A stretch of DNA of 64,000 bases from Aldrovandia affinis. Taxonomy: Eukaryota > Chordata > Actinopteri > Notacanthiformes > Halosauridae. The position numbers were made by a program, and so were the translations under genes. The DNA is taken from assembly GCA_029706075.1 (NCBI GenBank), contig JAINUG010000130.1, positions 2,584,383 to 2,648,382 of the forward strand, read 5' to 3'. The notes under the pieces are model-generated. The model worked only from the letters and a program-made list of their open reading frames with translations. It was not told the DNA's origin and did not search any database. This document shows, one piece after another, positions 23,616-35,529 of the stretch; positions within the stretch are counted from its first letter, which is position 1; every line of letters starts with the position of its first letter.

Positions 23616-24628
23616 GTACATTCTTGTTAAAATTATAAAACCAAAATTACTATTAAAATGGGAAAGCACACACTTAACCATGACATGTGATGCATACAAT
23701 GATTTGATGAATGAGGCTCATTATCATAATTAGCAATCTTTCTATGTTTAGCTGTTTTTAACAGTTTTTTCTCCAGTTGTGCTCCATATTGTTAATTTGT
23801 ATAACTCTGTAGCAGGGTTTGTAGATTAGATTTAAACATGCTCAGTCTTCCAGGAGTTGAGTTTGATGCCCTGTATTTAAAGGTTGCATTAATTCCATTA
23901 AGTATAGGAATTGAAAAAATAATTAATAGTTTTGTTTTACTAGGTTCTTGTTTTTTGCCATTTATAGAGTGAGGTTCGGTTCAAGTTGCCACTATTGTGG
24001 AAATCGGGCAAAATTTAGGACTTTAAGATCTTCAAAGCAGAATGTTGGCTGTCTTAAGGGAATATATACACATGTAGGAAACAAAGTTTACTGTTTATAT
24101 TTGCCACTTGAGCAACACAAAGGCAGACACAAATGTCTGTTTTCTTTATTTTGACAGCTCTGCATGTCAGACTATGGGAATTAAGTTGTCTCACACCTAC
24201 CTGAATCATGTGCAGGGGTTTGGGAAATATACTAGGGTTCTTGTTATCTTGTTGTCAAAATCACATTCAGACTTTTTTCTAATTGAACATGTGCAAATGA
24301 ATATTTGAGTCCCAAAGCCATTCCATGGAGTGTGCTGTGTGGGTTTAGTAAGTATTAAAAATGTGTAGTTTGTCAATGACACATCACATCCAGACAGTTT
24401 TCCATATATGACGCAGTGCACAGAGAGTAGCGCTAACCTGGGACGGAGGCACATTAAGGTATCCCTTGTCCTTGGTAGTTTTGTGACAAGAGACCGTAGC
24501 GCACCTGTAGTGCAACTGTAAAGGAGGTTGGTTTAAGAATAAATTACCTGTAGGTGTGTTGGGGGTTTGGTTCATTATGGCCAATCAGACAATCAGCTTT
24601 TTTCCCTTTAATATCTTTGGCATAGCTA
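23616..24628. other. unique sequence
   Basis: No element or gene recognised. Confidence 0.3.
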
Positions 24629-24708
24629 AGTGGAAATGTTGTCATTTCCAGTGAAGCGCCAAGGCTAGCCAGTCCAGCCCTGGGAAGAGTGGAAATTTTG
24701 TCATTTTA
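24629..24708. repeat. hAT miniature remnant between short direct repeats
   Basis: AGCCAGTCCAGCCCTGG at 24667 is identical to the right terminus of the hAT miniature at 32318-32642. It is flanked by near-identical 19-bp sequences, AGTGGAAATGTTGTCATTT at about 24631 and AGTGGAAATTTTGTCATTT at about 24690. The left terminus and interior are gone. Confidence 0.5.
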
Positions 24709-24740
24709 TGATTATGGATTATGGAAGTTATGTATGTTGC

Positions 24741-26190
24741 TTTCACTACAATAAAATTGAGTCCATAATTGGACAGCATACAATATTAAACTACAGTAAC
24801 TAGACCGAACAGGTGTCCCACATTTTGATTCTTCAATAAATATTGTTTCAGATTTCTCTTGCTTCCTTTTTTTACCACATACAAACTTTTAGGAATATAA
24901 AATATGAATATGACCTCTGCCCACAGCCCAGCAATATCATCAGCACCCCGCTCCCAATATCATAAGCAAAACAAATAGCTTCCATACTTTCCACCTTTTC
25001 AGTCCTTCAATGTCCTGTATTTGGATGGGCCTGTATCTGGTCCCCCAAAAACTAACTTGCATGTGTATCAGTTTCCTACTGAGAAAAATGTGCTATACGG
25101 ATATAGCCTACTCTAGCTGTCCAGGATGAGGATGTTTTGTTTAGTTTGTGTATTTTCATCTTAGCCTTGTATATTAAAACCTGTTTATCAACTGCAGAAA
25201 CTATGATGCTCTGCTCAGCTCAACAGGCTCCTCCTGTCCCATGTGCTCTGTCTCTTCATCCTCCACAATCGCTCACAGTATTGGTGTGTGATTTGCCATC
25301 CAATTATGTACTCCATTTTATTGTAGTGAATGTTTTAATATTGAACATAACAAGAAGAATCATGCATAGATGCATACATATAGTTGTTTTAAAAAAACAC
25401 ATATCTTATAGAATTTAACAGGTGCACTGAACCACTCTTTACAACTGCAAAGCTCAAATACTTTTAACTGCATACAGATTGCATTTAAGATGGTTGTTTA
25501 TTGAACGAGTGAGGTGAAATACAGAATATCCACAAAACAGTCTTGTGTGATGGGGGATTTATCTGTTGGGTGATTAGATTCAAACATTCCAAACGCAGGG
25601 CAAGCAGGATGAATTTGCTGGACAAATATCTGCATTTTATATCTGTAAAAGGTTCATACTTTATTTAAATTCAGTGATCATCAAAATAATGAACCAAGAT
25701 ACAATGTTTATTGACAACGGGAGATGATGTTGTTGGGTGGGGTTCATATTCATTATGTTCTTTTGTTAAAATGTGGGACTAGTCACCCTATCTGTTCGCC
25801 CTACTTATCTGCACTTATCTGTTTATATGCGCACATTAATACCGTCACCAAACTAGCACATAACACACTGAGTTTGAGTTAAGAGGCGGTCTGTGTGGAC
25901 AAAAACGCAAACTAATTATCACACATGAAACTTGCACATCGCTTAATGTTTTTATTGACACACCCCCCATTGCACTGCCCAATCCATTGTGACAAACCCC
26001 GGGAGTGGGAGTCTGTGGATTGGACACATACTGGCCCTCTATGACCATTCCCCTCACTACTCCCTCCCAGCTGCCACACCATGTTGACACAAACACTTTT
26101 ATTGACGACCACAAAACTACCAAACTGGGCGGAGGCAAGAAATATTCAATTTGCGACGGTCGAAAAAGAGCAATTCCAGTACATCCAGTG
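24741..26190 (+). repeat. uncharacterised dispersed element, copy 1
   Basis: Blocks of this stretch match 39953-40740 in opposite orientation. Examples are TCACTACAATAAAATTGAG near 24748, ACAGTCTTGTGTGATGGGG near 25541, ATTAATACCGTCACCAAACTA near 25836, TGTTTTTATTGACACACCCC near 25947, and a block at 26100-26170 containing AAATATTCA and TTTGCGACGGTCG. An inverted copy of the first block is at 25283-25327. No reverse transcriptase, transposase or clean termini were recognised, so it is probably a non-autonomous element. Limits are approximate. Confidence 0.5.
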
Positions 26191-26774
26191 ACAGTAAACT
26201 TTATTTTTCCTCATTTCTATTCAATTTGACCTTTATTATGCATACGTGTTGACAGGGGCTACACAATGAAACTAAGAATGTTTACCATCTGGGAAACAGT
26301 GAATATTACACATTAATTTATATTCCCATCTGTACCATATGATAACCACATACAGTAAATGTAGTTATGTTTTCATTACTGTGCTATCGTGACAGTTTGG
26401 TTGGCTTCTTAGAAATGAAGACAACTTCAAAAAGTAAAATACAAAGTTTGCCATGACCTTTGTGTGGGAGGTGGGAGTACATCCTGAACTAATATCTGCA
26501 TCCAATTGTGTGTTTGTCTTGATATCATTTAATCCAGCATACTGCACCTAGATCAAGGGAATGAAGTTGAAAAGCAAACTCAGAACCAGATTAATGGTTA
26601 TTGCCATGCCATTTATCTTTACATGAGTTAATTATTTCTTGCTTATGTAATTTTGTGTAAGAATCCAATAAAACTTGCTTAGATTTATTGAAAAATGTTA
26701 TAAAGTGTGTGGCACCCTTCTTATAATAGAACACGCGTCCCTGAGACACATCCCCAACTTGCAATCCCCTAACC

Positions 26775-26979
26775 CAGGGGTGTCCAATCTTGTCCGAGAA
26801 GGGCCGGTGTGGGTGCAGGCTTTTGTTCTAGCCCAGAACTAAAAAGCCTGATTCAACTAATCCACCAATCGTGGTCTTCAATCGAGACCTTCATTAGTCG
26901 AATCAGGTGTGTTAGTGCTGGGCTACAACAAAAGCCTGCACCCACACTGGCCCTTCTTGGATAAGATTGGACATCCCTG
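26775..26979. mobile_element. hAT miniature (205 bp) with perfect 8-bp target duplication
   Basis: CCCTAACC flanks both ends (26767-26774 and 26980-26987). Termini CAGGGGTGTCCAATCTTGTC and, inverted, CAGGGATGTCCAATCTTATC extend into imperfect inverted repeats of about 60 bp that include GTGTGGGTGCAGGCTTTTGT. The TIR plus 8-bp duplication is the hAT signature. Non-coding. This is a very common fish family. Confidence 0.95.
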
Positions 26980-26987
26980 CCCTAACC

Positions 26988-27819
26988 TACCAGGAATTCC
27001 ATTTGAGGGGCAGACCCAGAGGCTGAACCCATCAATTGAAGCAACATTTTATTTAAGTCCATAGGTTATGCTCCAATACTGTTCCAATACAATGACAAAT
27101 CATTTTAAAGATTATAATATAATGTCCATGGGACTGTACACATTTTACACACTGCACATATTTTTTGGGCCATGAATTCTAAAAGATGCAGAAAATTGCC
27201 AGTGCATCCTTGTTTCAGTTATTTGAATCATTGAATTTGATTGAATTTGATTGAATCATTTAATTTGTACCCGACATTTAAATGCAGCGTCCCAATAAAT
27301 GACCCAAATGTCAAAATGAACATTTGAGCATTTAAACAGCGCGATGCACGGTGTGGCAAAACCATCAACATAGTGCCAATATTTTTAACGGAATAACTTT
27401 TTTGAGAATCCGTCCCTCATTGTGTAGTTTTGGGTGTTTGATCTGGTTATGTTTAACCTGGGCATGCTCCCTTTAATGGTGCTGATATTAAGTTGAAGCT
27501 CATGCTGTGTTTGTAAATATGTATTTAGTATTTACTACTATTTAGGCACAATAAATCACTCTCAAAAAGGCAAAATATTTGGTGAATAAAAATTCCTTAA
27601 ACAAAGAAATGTGAGAAAACACATGAAAAATGCAGCAGAAAGTGAACCATATACTAGATGGAGGGGGAGATAGTCCTCTATTGAATTACTTGAAATATTT
27701 CATACCAAACTATATGTGCAAGGTTACTTATACTTTATATGTTATAAGCCCTACATATATATATAACTAGACAATACCTAACTGATTGAGGTAATGGCCT
27801 GATCTCTTTGACAAATCAC
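26988..27819. other. unique AT-rich sequence
   Basis: A short tandem of TTGAATTTGA-like units lies near 27230; nothing else recognised. Confidence 0.35.
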
Positions 27820-28330
27820 CATTATTTTTTAGGACACTCATAATTCACACAAGAAAACACCTCTAGACATTTCAGCACAAATCTCAGAGCTTCGGCATAC
27901 CGTCACGGCCGATGTGCTCATGAGTTTTAAAATCGATCCATTTGGGTCCCTGGAGATCTTTTTATTTTTAAATGATTTATCAGTTACCAGGCATTGTTCT
28001 GTAACTAAACAGTTTTGGTATGATTTATTGGGTCCGTAGGCGCTGATCAATCTGGTTCTCATCATGTGCAAGCTTTAGAGAGCCTCCTCACAGTCAGGTT
28101 CCTCCATATTACTGTATCTTAATGCAGTAATGATCTGTTAATGGAGACAGATTTGAGTGAGGATGACTTGGACATCATCTTGGGAGGCATTTAAGACAAA
28201 CAAGGTGGAGGCTTCCAGTGATTCAGAGGCGGGTTCCCTCTTTTTAATCATTTTCAAATCTCATTTATGGTTTTAATTTGAATATCCTCACAGGATATGA
28301 TCCAAAAGGGATTTTCCTGAACACTGTTTT
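27820..28330. promoter_or_regulatory. candidate conserved regulatory stretch
   Basis: Non-repetitive sequence free of element landmarks. It has evenly spread homeobox- and forkhead-like motifs (AATGATTTATCAG near 27971, ATGATTTATTGG near 28019, GCAGTAATGATC near 28123). Composition resembles known deeply conserved non-coding DNA. No conservation evidence is available here. Confidence 0.22.
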
Positions 28331-29530
28331 AAAGCAGCCCGATAATTACGAGTGAACGTTCGGTCACATCGCACAAAGTTCAAAATCTATAATAAAAACC
28401 GTGAAAATGCTCACCGCACCTGAACACTTTTTAAAAAACATTTTGCCTTTCTTTTTTACACAACAGGCGGAAAGAAAATACACGCTATAGGTAAGGTCAT
28501 GCGAATGCTCGTGTCCGAAAACGCAACTCTTTGCTAGGCAGAAACTGACACTATGCAGTGGAGTGGATGGTGATTATCGACTATTCAGAAATGAACGGGG
28601 ATTAAAACAACGCTTGAGATTCGCGTCACGGTGCGATGGCGTTCCCTCCACCTCGAGTCAGCTTGAGCTAAATGCTGCTGTTGTGCGATGAATAAAAGTG
28701 AGGACGAGTCTCGTAAATTGCTGATGCCGGGGCCAGAGACGATGCACGTCACATGAAGAAGGATGTACTTGCAGGACAATTTTGTCCCACAGGCAGCTGG
28801 CTTTGGATGAGCTGTGGGTCTTGAGGATGTAGTATGCATAATGATTTTGTAGTGCTCTGGACTCCAGGGGGAAAGGCGTGGGGGAGTGGGTTTATCATGC
28901 ATCTGCTTGCTTAGGCCCATATCTCTTCCAGCTTTTTGGAGTAATTTAAGTTTAACAACCCCGCCCCCCTCCTTGATATTGTAAATGAATGCTTCATATA
29001 ATTAACCCAGAAACAACATGTGACCTTTTTCACCCCTGCCTTGTTTCCCTGATGGTCATTACATCCCCCGGATCCTCCGAAGCCCCCCACCTTGACAATT
29101 CTAAGTTCATTCCCTACTGGGGACCTGTGACATACAGAATTGTACATTGAAGGCTCTGCTATTTTAGTTTGATTGGACACTGAAGGGGTGATTCTGTGTC
29201 ACAGGGGTCCCCCTTAAGCACAAAGCATTCACCCTGCTGGCATTTTGCCAACAGTACTGCTAGCCGCGGGAAAGAAGACACCCTTCTGTAAATAATTCAA
29301 AGTAATATATGGATATAACTGCAATAAGCATCTAATATGCATGTCTGAAACCAAGCCTCTGGGACTTCTTGTAAATTATTTCACTAGAACACGACGGACT
29401 CCTTACTGCAGTTAAATAGAATTTAGAACAGAATATACATACACATACACAGGCACGAACACACACGTGCTCAAACTTGATAATGCAACAATTGAATTTT
29501 GGCTCCAATATTGCAATATATCCTCCAATA
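28331..29530. other. unique sequence, partly GC-richer
   Basis: 28580-29180 is less AT-rich than its surroundings and has several short minus-strand open frames, none with a known motif. It could contain regulatory DNA or an unrecognised exon; nothing decides this. Confidence 0.3.
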
Positions 29531-29539
29531 TATGTATTA

Positions 29540-30095
29540 TACTTTATATGTAAAGAACAAGCCATGACAAGCCTTGCGTTCTCAGGACATATAGTCAATC
29601 CCAATATTACACCTTTGAAAAAGGCTGTATAAAATAAACAATACAGGTCATGGGCTATATATTATATGCTCAAAAAATGTGAAAATTATAGTCTTTCATA
29701 CGAATACAACTGTTCAGAAAAATATATTTTTTAACAATATTTTTAAACATCCCCTAAAAGATATGTGTGGCAATTATTCACACCTAATAATTATTATGAA
29801 TAAAATCCAACAAAAATAAATCTGCATGCACAGGTCATCGTCTATAGTGTTTTATGAGATTAGTGAACATATTGGGAGGGGATTATTGACCATTCCTCCA
29901 CACAGATCCTTCAGTCTGCGCATCAATTAAAACCACACTTTTTCTATCGGGTTCAAGCCTGGAGACTCAGAGGGCCATTGCAATTTTGTGGATGGTTAAC
30001 CTTTTCTTGGTTAATTTCATGGTATCCATTCAAATAGAACATTCTATTTAGAATATAGTTGGCTGATGACAGAGCCGAGGCCAGGGCTTGAACCC
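29540..30095 (-). mobile_element. strongly decayed Tc1-like relic
   Basis: It is collinear with the start of the 18848 element: CTGTATAAAATAAACAATAC near 29625, ATGCTCAAAAAATGTGAAAA near 29665, then GGGGATTATTGACCATTCC near 29878 and CTGGAGACTCAGAGGGCCA near 29959. The last two correspond to the transposase C-terminus. It is preceded at 29540-29590 by a single arm resembling the fold-back element at 18699. The two families therefore sit side by side at both loci. No open frame remains. Confidence 0.6.
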
Positions 30096-30779
30096 GAGAC
30101 TCAAGATGAACACATATTTGACGGTAAATGGTACATGTCCATTCTGTTCTGATTCGGCATGAGTCATGGGACTAAACCCAAGGAAAGAAAAAAATACAAA
30201 ATACATTGCACACATGCTTTCACTTTTGAAGTGACTTTTTTTTTCCTCTCACGAATCTATGTATATTAGATTTCCCGCTGCTCACATAATAGTACTCTTT
30301 ATCACGGAATTTTCATATTTACGGTCATTTATATATTTTTGGAACCCCACGCTCTCTTTCATAATAATTGTATGTATGCAAAAGAAAGATTTGCCGTTTA
30401 TATACAATAATATGAGACATACAGTACATGGGGTGGTGGGTGGGCCCAAAGCAAGTGTTGAAGGCCATTAGCCACCCCAGAAGTGTCATATGTTTGTACA
30501 TTCACAGGTGTGAAATGGTATATTTCTCTTTCAATAGTACAACTAAAGGAAATCTAACATTGAAAAGTACTGGAATAATTTTTAGGAATTATTTGCCAGG
30601 ACAATTAAATCTGAATGATATCCGAGTTTCTGATTGGAGGCCTTTCTTATTCTGCAATCCAACTTGGCTTTATTTATAAAGTGTGGTAAGCTTTCAGCTC
30701 TCTTTTTTTTCGGAAACAAAACAAAACAAAAATCCAATAATTGCATGAGTGGGGTGTGATTCAGCCTCTCAATACATTA
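30096..30779. other. unique sequence
   Basis: No elements recognised. Confidence 0.3.
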
Positions 30780-31030
30780 ATTTTGGTGTCAGTGTGCGCA
30801 GAAAATTGAAAGCCGTAATTAGATCATGCAGATTATGAAAGTTACTTTCATGTTGTATAGTGCTGTAATCAATAGAATACTAATTTCAATGATCATGCAT
30901 GGAATCATTTTTGCTAATTATTGACATTTTTATTAATGCTGATTTATTAAATTACAGGTACATTTCAGGAGGCTTTAAATAGCATGTCCATCATTGGCTA
31001 AATGAATGTGTGCATAAATTCAAGTAGTGT
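30780..31030. promoter_or_regulatory. candidate conserved regulatory stretch
   Basis: Dense homeodomain-type sites (GCCGTAATTAGATC near 30813, TTGCTAATTATTGAC near 30911) and POU/octamer-like sites (ATGATCATGCATGG near 30889) occur in non-repetitive AT-rich DNA without open frames. This resembles developmental enhancer DNA. Inference only. Confidence 0.27.
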
Positions 31031-32309
31031 TAGGACCACCACTTAATCAACATTTTTCCTTCACTTTGGCTTAAAAATAAATCCCAGCTAGAATAGCATT
31101 CGTCAGCATCTTTAACCATGCATACCCGGTAGGTTAGCATAATGGCATTTAGTTGTATATTTGTATGTTTCTATATTTAGCTAATGATGTGCACAATATT
31201 CGTAGGACTACTGTCTGTCGGAATACAGAAGGGTATTTCCTGATTTACAAGGTTAAACAAAACTACTAACCTGCATCCATTCCACTGACTTTGTTCCTCG
31301 GTTTGAAAGTGGTCAAGAGTGGCATCAGCTTGGCGGGGCGTGGGGCTATGTATGCGTGTGTGTGTGTGCACAGTATGTGTGTGTATTTGACTGTGTTCAC
31401 TCATAGTCAGCCGCTGCCTGTATTGATGCATCAACATTTTAGCATGAAATAAGAAAATTCAACAACAAGGGGGCACATTTAGGTAATATTTTAAACCTTA
31501 AACCTAAAAGATATTTGACTTGACAAAAAGAGCACATTTTGACATGGAGACAAAAAGGGCAGGTGTTTTGGGAAGTTGGACATTCCAAATCAAGTAAGAA
31601 AGTAAAAAAAAAGAAAAAAAGAATCAGGCATAAAAATCGGTTAAAAATGAAAAGAAATGACACTTCAATTAAAAAAAGAACTTAAGATACCGGAAAGAAA
31701 GGAGCACAATGTTTCTTAATCTGTACTGGCAAGGGATTCTGCTGGAACTGGATTGAACCGGAGCTGTACTGTATTTCTTTAAGGAAAGAGATCTAACTGA
31801 TTTGTGTCAAACTCCTGTAAGAGAAGTTGGCGTACAGCCAGTCTGACACTTTGTGGAAGATGTGGACTCTTTATTTGCCGAGGTGCTTTGTTATCAGCCC
31901 TGTCCTGCTCTCTTAGTGAAATGGAAGTAATAATCATCAGTTGAAGCTGTTGTGTGTTACTGTGGTATTGAACATGACTTTCAGTTCCTTCATTGCACAT
32001 AGTACATCAGCCTTAATATGGAATGGCAATTTGTGGTTCTCTAATGTATTAGGATATTGACTACATACTGTGGGCCATTTGACTGCATCCCCTGGAATGG
32101 GGTCATCAAGATAGTGGCTAGCTAAGTAGCCTTACTTCTTTCTTGGAAGGGCATTACCAGGATGTCTCCTCTCTGAGACGAACTGTGAAAAATATCCATA
32201 TGTGGTCGACTTATTAATACACCAATTAGAGTGACAGCACAAGTGCGGTGCAGAGATGCATCTCACAGATTCACCTCACATTCATAATAACAAATAGAGA
32301 TGCACCAGT
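31031..32309. other. unique sequence
   Basis: A TG-rich patch lies near 31353-31385. No elements or coding motifs recognised. Confidence 0.3.
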
Positions 32310-32317
32310 GTCCCACA

Positions 32318-32642
32318 CAGGGCTGGACTGGGACAAAAAATAGGCCCTGCCATTTGGCTCAGACCGGCCCATCACAATCGGTCGGACACCGCCCATCACT
32401 ATGACATCCTTGCAGTCTTCGATGGCAAAAAAAGCATGTGATTGGGCCGGCCCAGTGTCAGTATAGAAAATGAACCAATGGGCCGCTGTCCATTTTTTGT
32501 TGGCCGTTAGATGACAAAAAATAAATATATATATTTATATATTTTTTTATTAAAAATAATAATTATACCGGCCCTACCGGCCCAAAACTAGACCGGCCCA
32601 CCGGGAATCGGCCCGGTAGACTATATAGCCAGTCCAGCCCTG
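32318..32642. mobile_element. hAT miniature (325 bp) with perfect 8-bp target duplication
   Basis: GTCCCACA flanks both ends (32310-32317 and 32643-32650). Termini CAGGGCTGGACTGG and its inverted partner CCAGTCCAGCCCTG are exact inverted repeats. The interior has repeated GGCCGGCCCA and ACCGGCCC motifs and an AT core near 32520-32570. Non-coding. A shorter sibling is at 33609. Confidence 0.96.
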
Positions 32643-32874
32643 GTCCCACAGTATGAAAAAGAACACCTTTATGATATACAGAGTATAAGTACCATAATGT
32701 ACAAGTAACCAGTGTGTTCATCAAGGATGTATCCTTAACACTTTCAATTAAAGGTGGTTGTTGCCAAGGTTTGTGAGCATTCACTATGCGTATTGGCAAT
32801 ACGTGAACATATCTTACCTATTAGCTATTAGTTATGAAAGCGAGAAGGAGACATAATCTTCAGCATTATTGGTT

Positions 32875-33137
32875 TCTTTGCCATTTTTTTCCATCAACAT
32901 TCCTGGTGAAATTACTTTGGGGCAGGAATACACCCTGTCGCCAATATACCATTCACTCAAAAAGTCAAACTCTACAGCATGTCTTTGGACTGTGGCGGAC
33001 ACGGGAGAACATGCAAAACAGAAAGGCCCCCGGCCTATTCGAACCCGATACCTTCTTGCTGTGAGGCGACAGTGCTATCCACTGCACCACCGTGCCGCCT
33101 CTTTGCCATTTTATCAACACAAATTACTTTGGGGTGT
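32875..33137 (-). repeat. tRNA-derived SINE, interleaved with its flanking sequence
   Basis: The 5' half of the SINE on the minus strand (33099 back to about 33030) is intact: GGCGGCACGGTGGTGCAGTG, the A-box region, and a B box GGTTCGAAT. Its 3' half is reduced to short islands in correct order. Between the islands lie blocks identical to the unique sequence downstream of the insertion (33100-33180): TCTTTGCCATTTT, ATCAACA, AAATTACTTTGGGG, CAAAAAGTCAAA and TACAGC. The first three could be a long target duplication; the others cannot. See the separate finding. Confidence 0.85.
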
Positions 33138-33608
33138 ATGTTTATATAATGTCAAAAAGTCAAATACAGCCACAATATATTTTTGATGCACAATATTGAT
33201 GTTAGAGTAAATATATGATTGCATAATGATTATAAAACTCAGCATACAAACATTTTGCTTTGGGGAGATAATTCCAAGCAAAAACAATAGATACTGTATG
33301 TCAAATCACCCTGCCATATATCAATTTCATTAAATTACACAATGGTCAAAATTATACTAACAATGACAGTAAAATTAATATGCTATTCAAAAAATAAAAT
33401 CAAGCTTTATTTTAGGGGGTAATCATGAGCACTATACATTTCCTTCACAAATGATAAATATTATTAATGTGACAGCATAATCATTAACTAACATCCACAG
33501 CTGCATGCTTCAATTGGTATAAATAGTTTCTTATGTCACAAAATGTGTTTTACAAGATGTTATGTTAGTGGTAATAGGCAGATATGAATGACACCGGATG
33601 GTTAGGAA

Positions 33609-33805
33609 CAGGGCTGGACTGGGACAAAAATAGGCCCTGCCATTTGGCTGGCCCATCCACGGATGGTTTATTTAGGAATGCTACGCGAAAAATAATTTCG
33701 GAATACCCGGTGTGTAATCTTATAAGATATATAATAGGCTATATAAAATAATTTTTACCGCCCAAAAACTAGACCGGCCCACCGGCATCTTGCATTCCAG
33801 CCCTG
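33609..33805. mobile_element. hAT miniature (197 bp) with perfect 8-bp target duplication and foreign centre
   Basis: GTTAGGAA flanks both ends (33601-33608 and 33806-33813). The outer 45 bp on the left and 40 bp on the right match the 32318 element, including CAGGGCTGGACTGGGAC and CTAGACCGGCCCACCGG. The centre (about 33660-33745) does not. It contains GGATGGTT, TTAGGAAT, TGTGTAATCTTATA and AGATATATAATA, all found in order across the insertion site itself. Confidence 0.93.
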
Positions 33806-33813
33806 GTTAGGAA

Positions 33814-35520
33814 TATTGCTTTGCTGTGTAATCTTATATAGATATATAATATATTTTATGCCAAACTTGCATTCCCAAAACAAATGCACCTACATCAAGA
33901 TAATTTGCAACCATCTGGAATTAAGCTTAATCATATTATTTGTATTAATAATACTATACTATTAATAATACTATATACTATATACTATCACTGCAGTTAA
34001 AACTGATTGTCTTTTTGTTATACTCATCTCAAACTCAGCTTGAACGTGTATGAGTGCTTTATTTTCAGGATAGCGACTGGGATATGTCTGTATGGAATAT
34101 GCAAATGTACTTCCAAATAATTCAAATTTCTTCACTATACATCTAAACATTCCCCATTGAAGCTGTTGGTCCTGGAACTATGCAAAACGTCAGTTGCTTT
34201 ATGCAAATCTGATTTGTCAATAAGACAGAGGTATTCTGTGGACAAACCTGCATACTAAATTGTGCACATGCAGTGGGACAAGGCATCATATCAAGTAAAC
34301 AGTTCAACTGGTTCAGAGAGAAATCCTAAACCTGAATCATTACAATATTTACTCATTTATTTATTTATTTATTATTACATTTCAAATGTCATCTGATACT
34401 ACAGTTGGATATTTAGTTAAACGATTCAGGGTAATTTCAATGGTACAATTGCAGTGTCCTATCTGAGCAAGAAAACTGAAGATTTTTTTAAAAACTTTTG
34501 ATTAAGTTCAGTTCCATTATACCACCCGCATTACCTCACAATTATTATGGAATATGCCTGATCTCAGATCAAATTGTAAAACTGTTACCTAAGCAGCTCC
34601 CAACCAAGCCTTCACAATAACAAAAATATGTTCCTTGCTGTAAACTCAAATATTGTAGATGCAATTTGTAAAAAGAGTATAAACATGCTACCTGTCCCAT
34701 TCTCCAATCCCCTGCAACTGTAGTGTACTTTGCTCAAATTCTTCTCTATTATATTTGACTAGTGTTGGGAAATACACAACAATAAATGAATGCTAAAATT
34801 GTAATACAGCCATTGGTTGACAGTCACTCCCATAAAGATGTACATGGTAATGCACGCCAGCAGACAGCAATTCATGGTGGAGTTGCTCTTCTAAAATGGT
34901 GTTAAGAGGATGCTATAGCTGGCAGCCTTTGTTTTGCACATTTAATCATATTAAGTGCACATGAACAAGACTGAAGACAGCAGGCATTGTTTGAGCATTT
35001 AGTGGCAAAAACCCTGATATTACAAAAGTACTTTGGCAAAACAGTACCATGAGGCAATGTAAGCCATTTGTAAATGTAAAGAATAATTCAGGTTTATGTC
35101 AAATCTAACAGCAGCCTTTAACTTGGAATACCACATTTGGGAGTGATTTGGGAGGAATAAACAGCCAATCATTAACTGCAAATTTAATGACAACATTATT
35201 AAAAGCTTACTAAAAGCAAGATTTAAGTGAAACATACAATTGCTTTCTCATACATAGAAATAATTTATGTTTAAGTTAAGTTTCAAACTTCATATTATCT
35301 ATATGGTCATTACATGCAAATATCTGTATTAATCAATTATCTGTAGTTTTTACATTTTCAAATATATTGACACCATTCAAATTTTGTCTTGTTTGGGATA
35401 CTGTGTCCTGAAATTCAGAATATGTTGTAAACCAATATAATATCCTGAATTAATTACAGTATTTTGAGTGGACACTGATATATGTCAAATGAATTGTCTC
35501 ACCGAAAAGCCATCTTTTGA
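33814..35520. other. unique AT-rich sequence
   Basis: ATTTATTTATTTATTTATT near 34350 and an ACTATATACTATATACT patch near 33970. No element or gene recognised. Confidence 0.35.
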
Positions 35521-35529
35521 CACAGCATC

